Source: Bacteroidaceae bacterium
GTDB lineage: Bacteria > Bacteroidota > Bacteroidia > Bacteroidales > Bacteroidaceae
DNA: 64,000 nt
NCBI GenBank assembly: GCA_017617635.1
Contig: JAFZVW010000057.1
Location: forward strand, 1-64,000
Direction: 5' to 3'
The first letter of the stretch is position 1, and every line of letters starts with the position of its first letter. Under the pieces are notes generated by a model. That model ran no database searches and had not been told where the DNA came from. It saw only the letters and a program-made list of their open reading frames with translations. Shown piece by piece: positions 62,384 through 64,000 of this stretch. A program made the translations under genes and the position numbers.

Positions 62384-64000
62384 ATGGAAACAAAGAACAG
62401 ACTGGTGGGTGCATATCCTGTAATAGGTATACGTCCGACAATTGATGGCCGTCGTGGTGCACTGAAGGTGCGTGAGTCGCTGGAGGAGCAGACAATGGGC
62501 ATGGCCCTGAGTGCCAAGAAACTATTTGAGGAGAACTTGCGCTATTCAAACGGCGAACCTGTGAAGGTGATTATCGCTGACACTACGATAGGCCGTGTAG
62601 GCGAGAGTGCTGCATGTGCAGAAAAATTCAAACGCGAGGGTGTTGACATTACTCTGACAGTTACACCATGCTGGTGCTATGGCAGTGAGACGATGGATAT
62701 CGATCCGTTGACAATCAAGGGTGTATGGGGCTTTAACGGCACAGAGCGCCCGGGTGCTGTGTACTTGGCTTCGGTCCTGGCAACACATGCACAGAAGGGT
62801 CGCCCTGCATTTGGCATTTATGGTCGTGACGTGCAGGAGGCTGATGCTACGGAGATTCCCGAGGATGTAAAGGAAAAGTTGTTGCGCTTTGGCCGTGCAG
62901 CTGTTGCTGCTGCTACGATGCGTGGCAAGAGCTACCTGCAAATTGGTTCAATCTGCATGGGTATTGGCGGCAGTATAATAGACCCGTCTTTTATAGAGGA
63001 GTATCTCGGTATGCGTGTTGAGTCGGTTGACGAGGTCGAGATTATCCGACGAATGACCGAGGAAATATATGACCATGCGGAATATGAAAAGGCTCTTGCA
63101 TGGACCAAGGAGCATTGCAAGGAGGGTTGGGACAAGAACCCTGACTCTATCAAAAAATCGCCCGAGCAGAAGGAGAAGGACTGGGAGTTTGTTGTAAAGA
63201 TGATGGTTATCATCAAGGACCTGATGTGCGGCAACAAGAATCTGCCCAAGGGCTGTGAAGAGGAAATGGTGGGTCACAATGCAATTGCTGCTGGATTCCA
63301 AGGGCAGCGTCAATGGACGGACTTCTATCCCAACGGTGATTTCTCAGAGGCTCTCCTTAACTCTTCTTTCGACTGGAACGGTGCACGTGAACCATATATC
63401 CTGGCAACAGAGAATGATGTGCTGAACGGTCTTGGCATGTTGTTCATGAAGTTATTGACAAACCGTGCTCAGATTTTTGCTGATGTACGCACATATTGGA
63501 GCCCTGCTGCTGTAAAGAAGGCTACGGGATATGATATAGAAGGTGTTGCTGCCGAGGCTGGCGGATTCCTGCACCTTATCAACTCGGGAGCTGCGTGTCT
63601 GGATGCCTGCGGCGAGTGTGTGGATGCAGATGGCAAGGGCGTAATGAAGCAGTGGTACGATGTAACTGATGAGGACATCAAAAAGATGACTGAGGCCACT
63701 GAGTGGTGTGCTGCAGACAATGGATACTTCCGTGGCGGCGGCTATTCTTCACGTTACCTGACTCGTGCCGAGATGCCTGTTACGATGATTCGTCTGAACC
63801 TGATAAAGGGTCTTGGACCTGTCCTGCAGATTGCAGAGGGTTGGACAGTGAATCTGCCGGACGAGGTATCGGACAAGCTGTGGAAACGCACCGACTACAC
63901 ATGGCCTTGCACTTGGTTTGCTCCGCGTGTAACGGGCAAGGGTGCTTTCAAGACGGCATACGATGTGATGAACAACTGGGGTGCCAACCATGGTGCCATC
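62384..64000 (+). CDS. fucI: L-fucose isomerase, 3' end outside window
   Basis: Converts L-fucose to L-fuculose, first step of fucose catabolism in the cytoplasm; may also accept D-arabinose. 539 of about 590 residues are visible. [22 protein letters not shown] is the family N-terminus; [12 protein letters not shown] carries the metal-binding catalytic glutamate and [12 protein letters not shown] the catalytic aspartate. [18 protein letters not shown] is near the substrate-binding end. It follows the small protein gene but has its own promoter and terminator, so is a separate unit. It supplies the catabolic side of the fucosidase at 36472. Confidence 0.96.
   Translation, partial: METKNRLVGAYPVIGIRPTIDGRRGALKVRESLEEQTMGMALSAKKLFEENLRYSNGEPVKVIIADTTIGRVGESAACAEKFKREGVDITLTVTPCWCYGSETMDIDPLTIKGVWGFNGTERPGAVYLASVLATHAQKGRPAFGIYGRDVQEADATEIPEDVKEKLLRFGRAAVAAATMRGKSYLQIGSICMGIGGSIIDPSFIEEYLGMRVESVDEVEIIRRMTEEIYDHAEYEKALAWTKEHCKEGWDKNPDSIKKSPEQKEKDWEFVVKMMVIIKDLMCGNKNLPKGCEEEMVGHNAIAAGFQGQRQWTDFYPNGDFSEALLNSSFDWNGAREPYILATENDVLNGLGMLFMKLLTNRAQIFADVRTYWSPAAVKKATGYDIEGVAAEAGGFLHLINSGAACLDACGECVDADGKGVMKQWYDVTDEDIKKMTEATEWCAADNGYFRGGGYSSRYLTRAEMPVTMIRLNLIKGLGPVLQIAEGWTVNLPDEVSDKLWKRTDYTWPCTWFAPRVTGKGAFKTAYDVMNNWGANHGAI

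Overview
The window looks like the chromosome of a gut-type Bacteroidales bacterium, most like Prevotellaceae or Bacteroidaceae. The evidence is paired SusC/SusD genes, lipoproteins with acidic residues after the lipidated cysteine, GEVED-type secreted proteins, gene families typical of the order, and many promoters of the Bacteroidetes type (TTTG, about 20 bases, then TAnnTTTG). Species cannot be decided from this stretch alone.

Layout. 1-4173 (minus strand): phoH, purC, menG/ubiE and a secreted sialidase that runs off the left edge. 4253-16848 (plus): an M15-peptidase-like DUF5715 protein, aroE, purM, prfA, pyrF, an unrecognised secreted protein, then lpxD-lpxC-lpxA-miaA and a class A penicillin-binding protein. 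17003-36295 (plus): a 19 kb run of seven surface-protein genes in the order FAS1, SusC, SusD, FAS1, FAS1, SusC, SusD, closed by a terminator. 36472-40977: a GH29 fucosidase and a GEVED protein. 41178-50202: gdhA, tRNA-Arg(CCG), a dipeptidyl peptidase IV, a GH20 hexosaminidase, FecE/FecD-type ABC genes with a convergent binding lipoprotein, and queE/queD. 50279-51682: an alanine/glycine:cation symporter.

An accessory stretch starts exactly at the symporter stop codon. A higBA toxin-antitoxin pair lies between two perfect 53-bp copies of the symporter's 3' end. Beyond it are an HU-like protein with a Gly/Asp-rich tail, a RepA/RecA-fold ATPase, iteron-like repeats, an unrecognised AT-rich gene, a strongly structured RNA-like segment behind a near-ideal promoter, an EcoRI-family adenine methyltransferase and a DUF262-HNH nuclease. 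The window ends with a second GEVED protein, a small protein with a YxxP-type N-terminus, and L-fucose isomerase running off the right edge.

How the genes fit together: sialidase, GH29 fucosidase, GH20 hexosaminidase, two SusCD pairs and fucose isomerase would suit use of host mucin-type glycans, although they are scattered rather than in one operon. The FAS1/SusCD locus carries no glycoside hydrolase or regulator inside it, so its ligand is open. The methyltransferase and HNH gene probably form a restriction-modification or related defence unit. The points most worth a second look are the RNA-like element with its neighbours, the 53-bp duplication around higBA, and the FAS1/SusCD locus.
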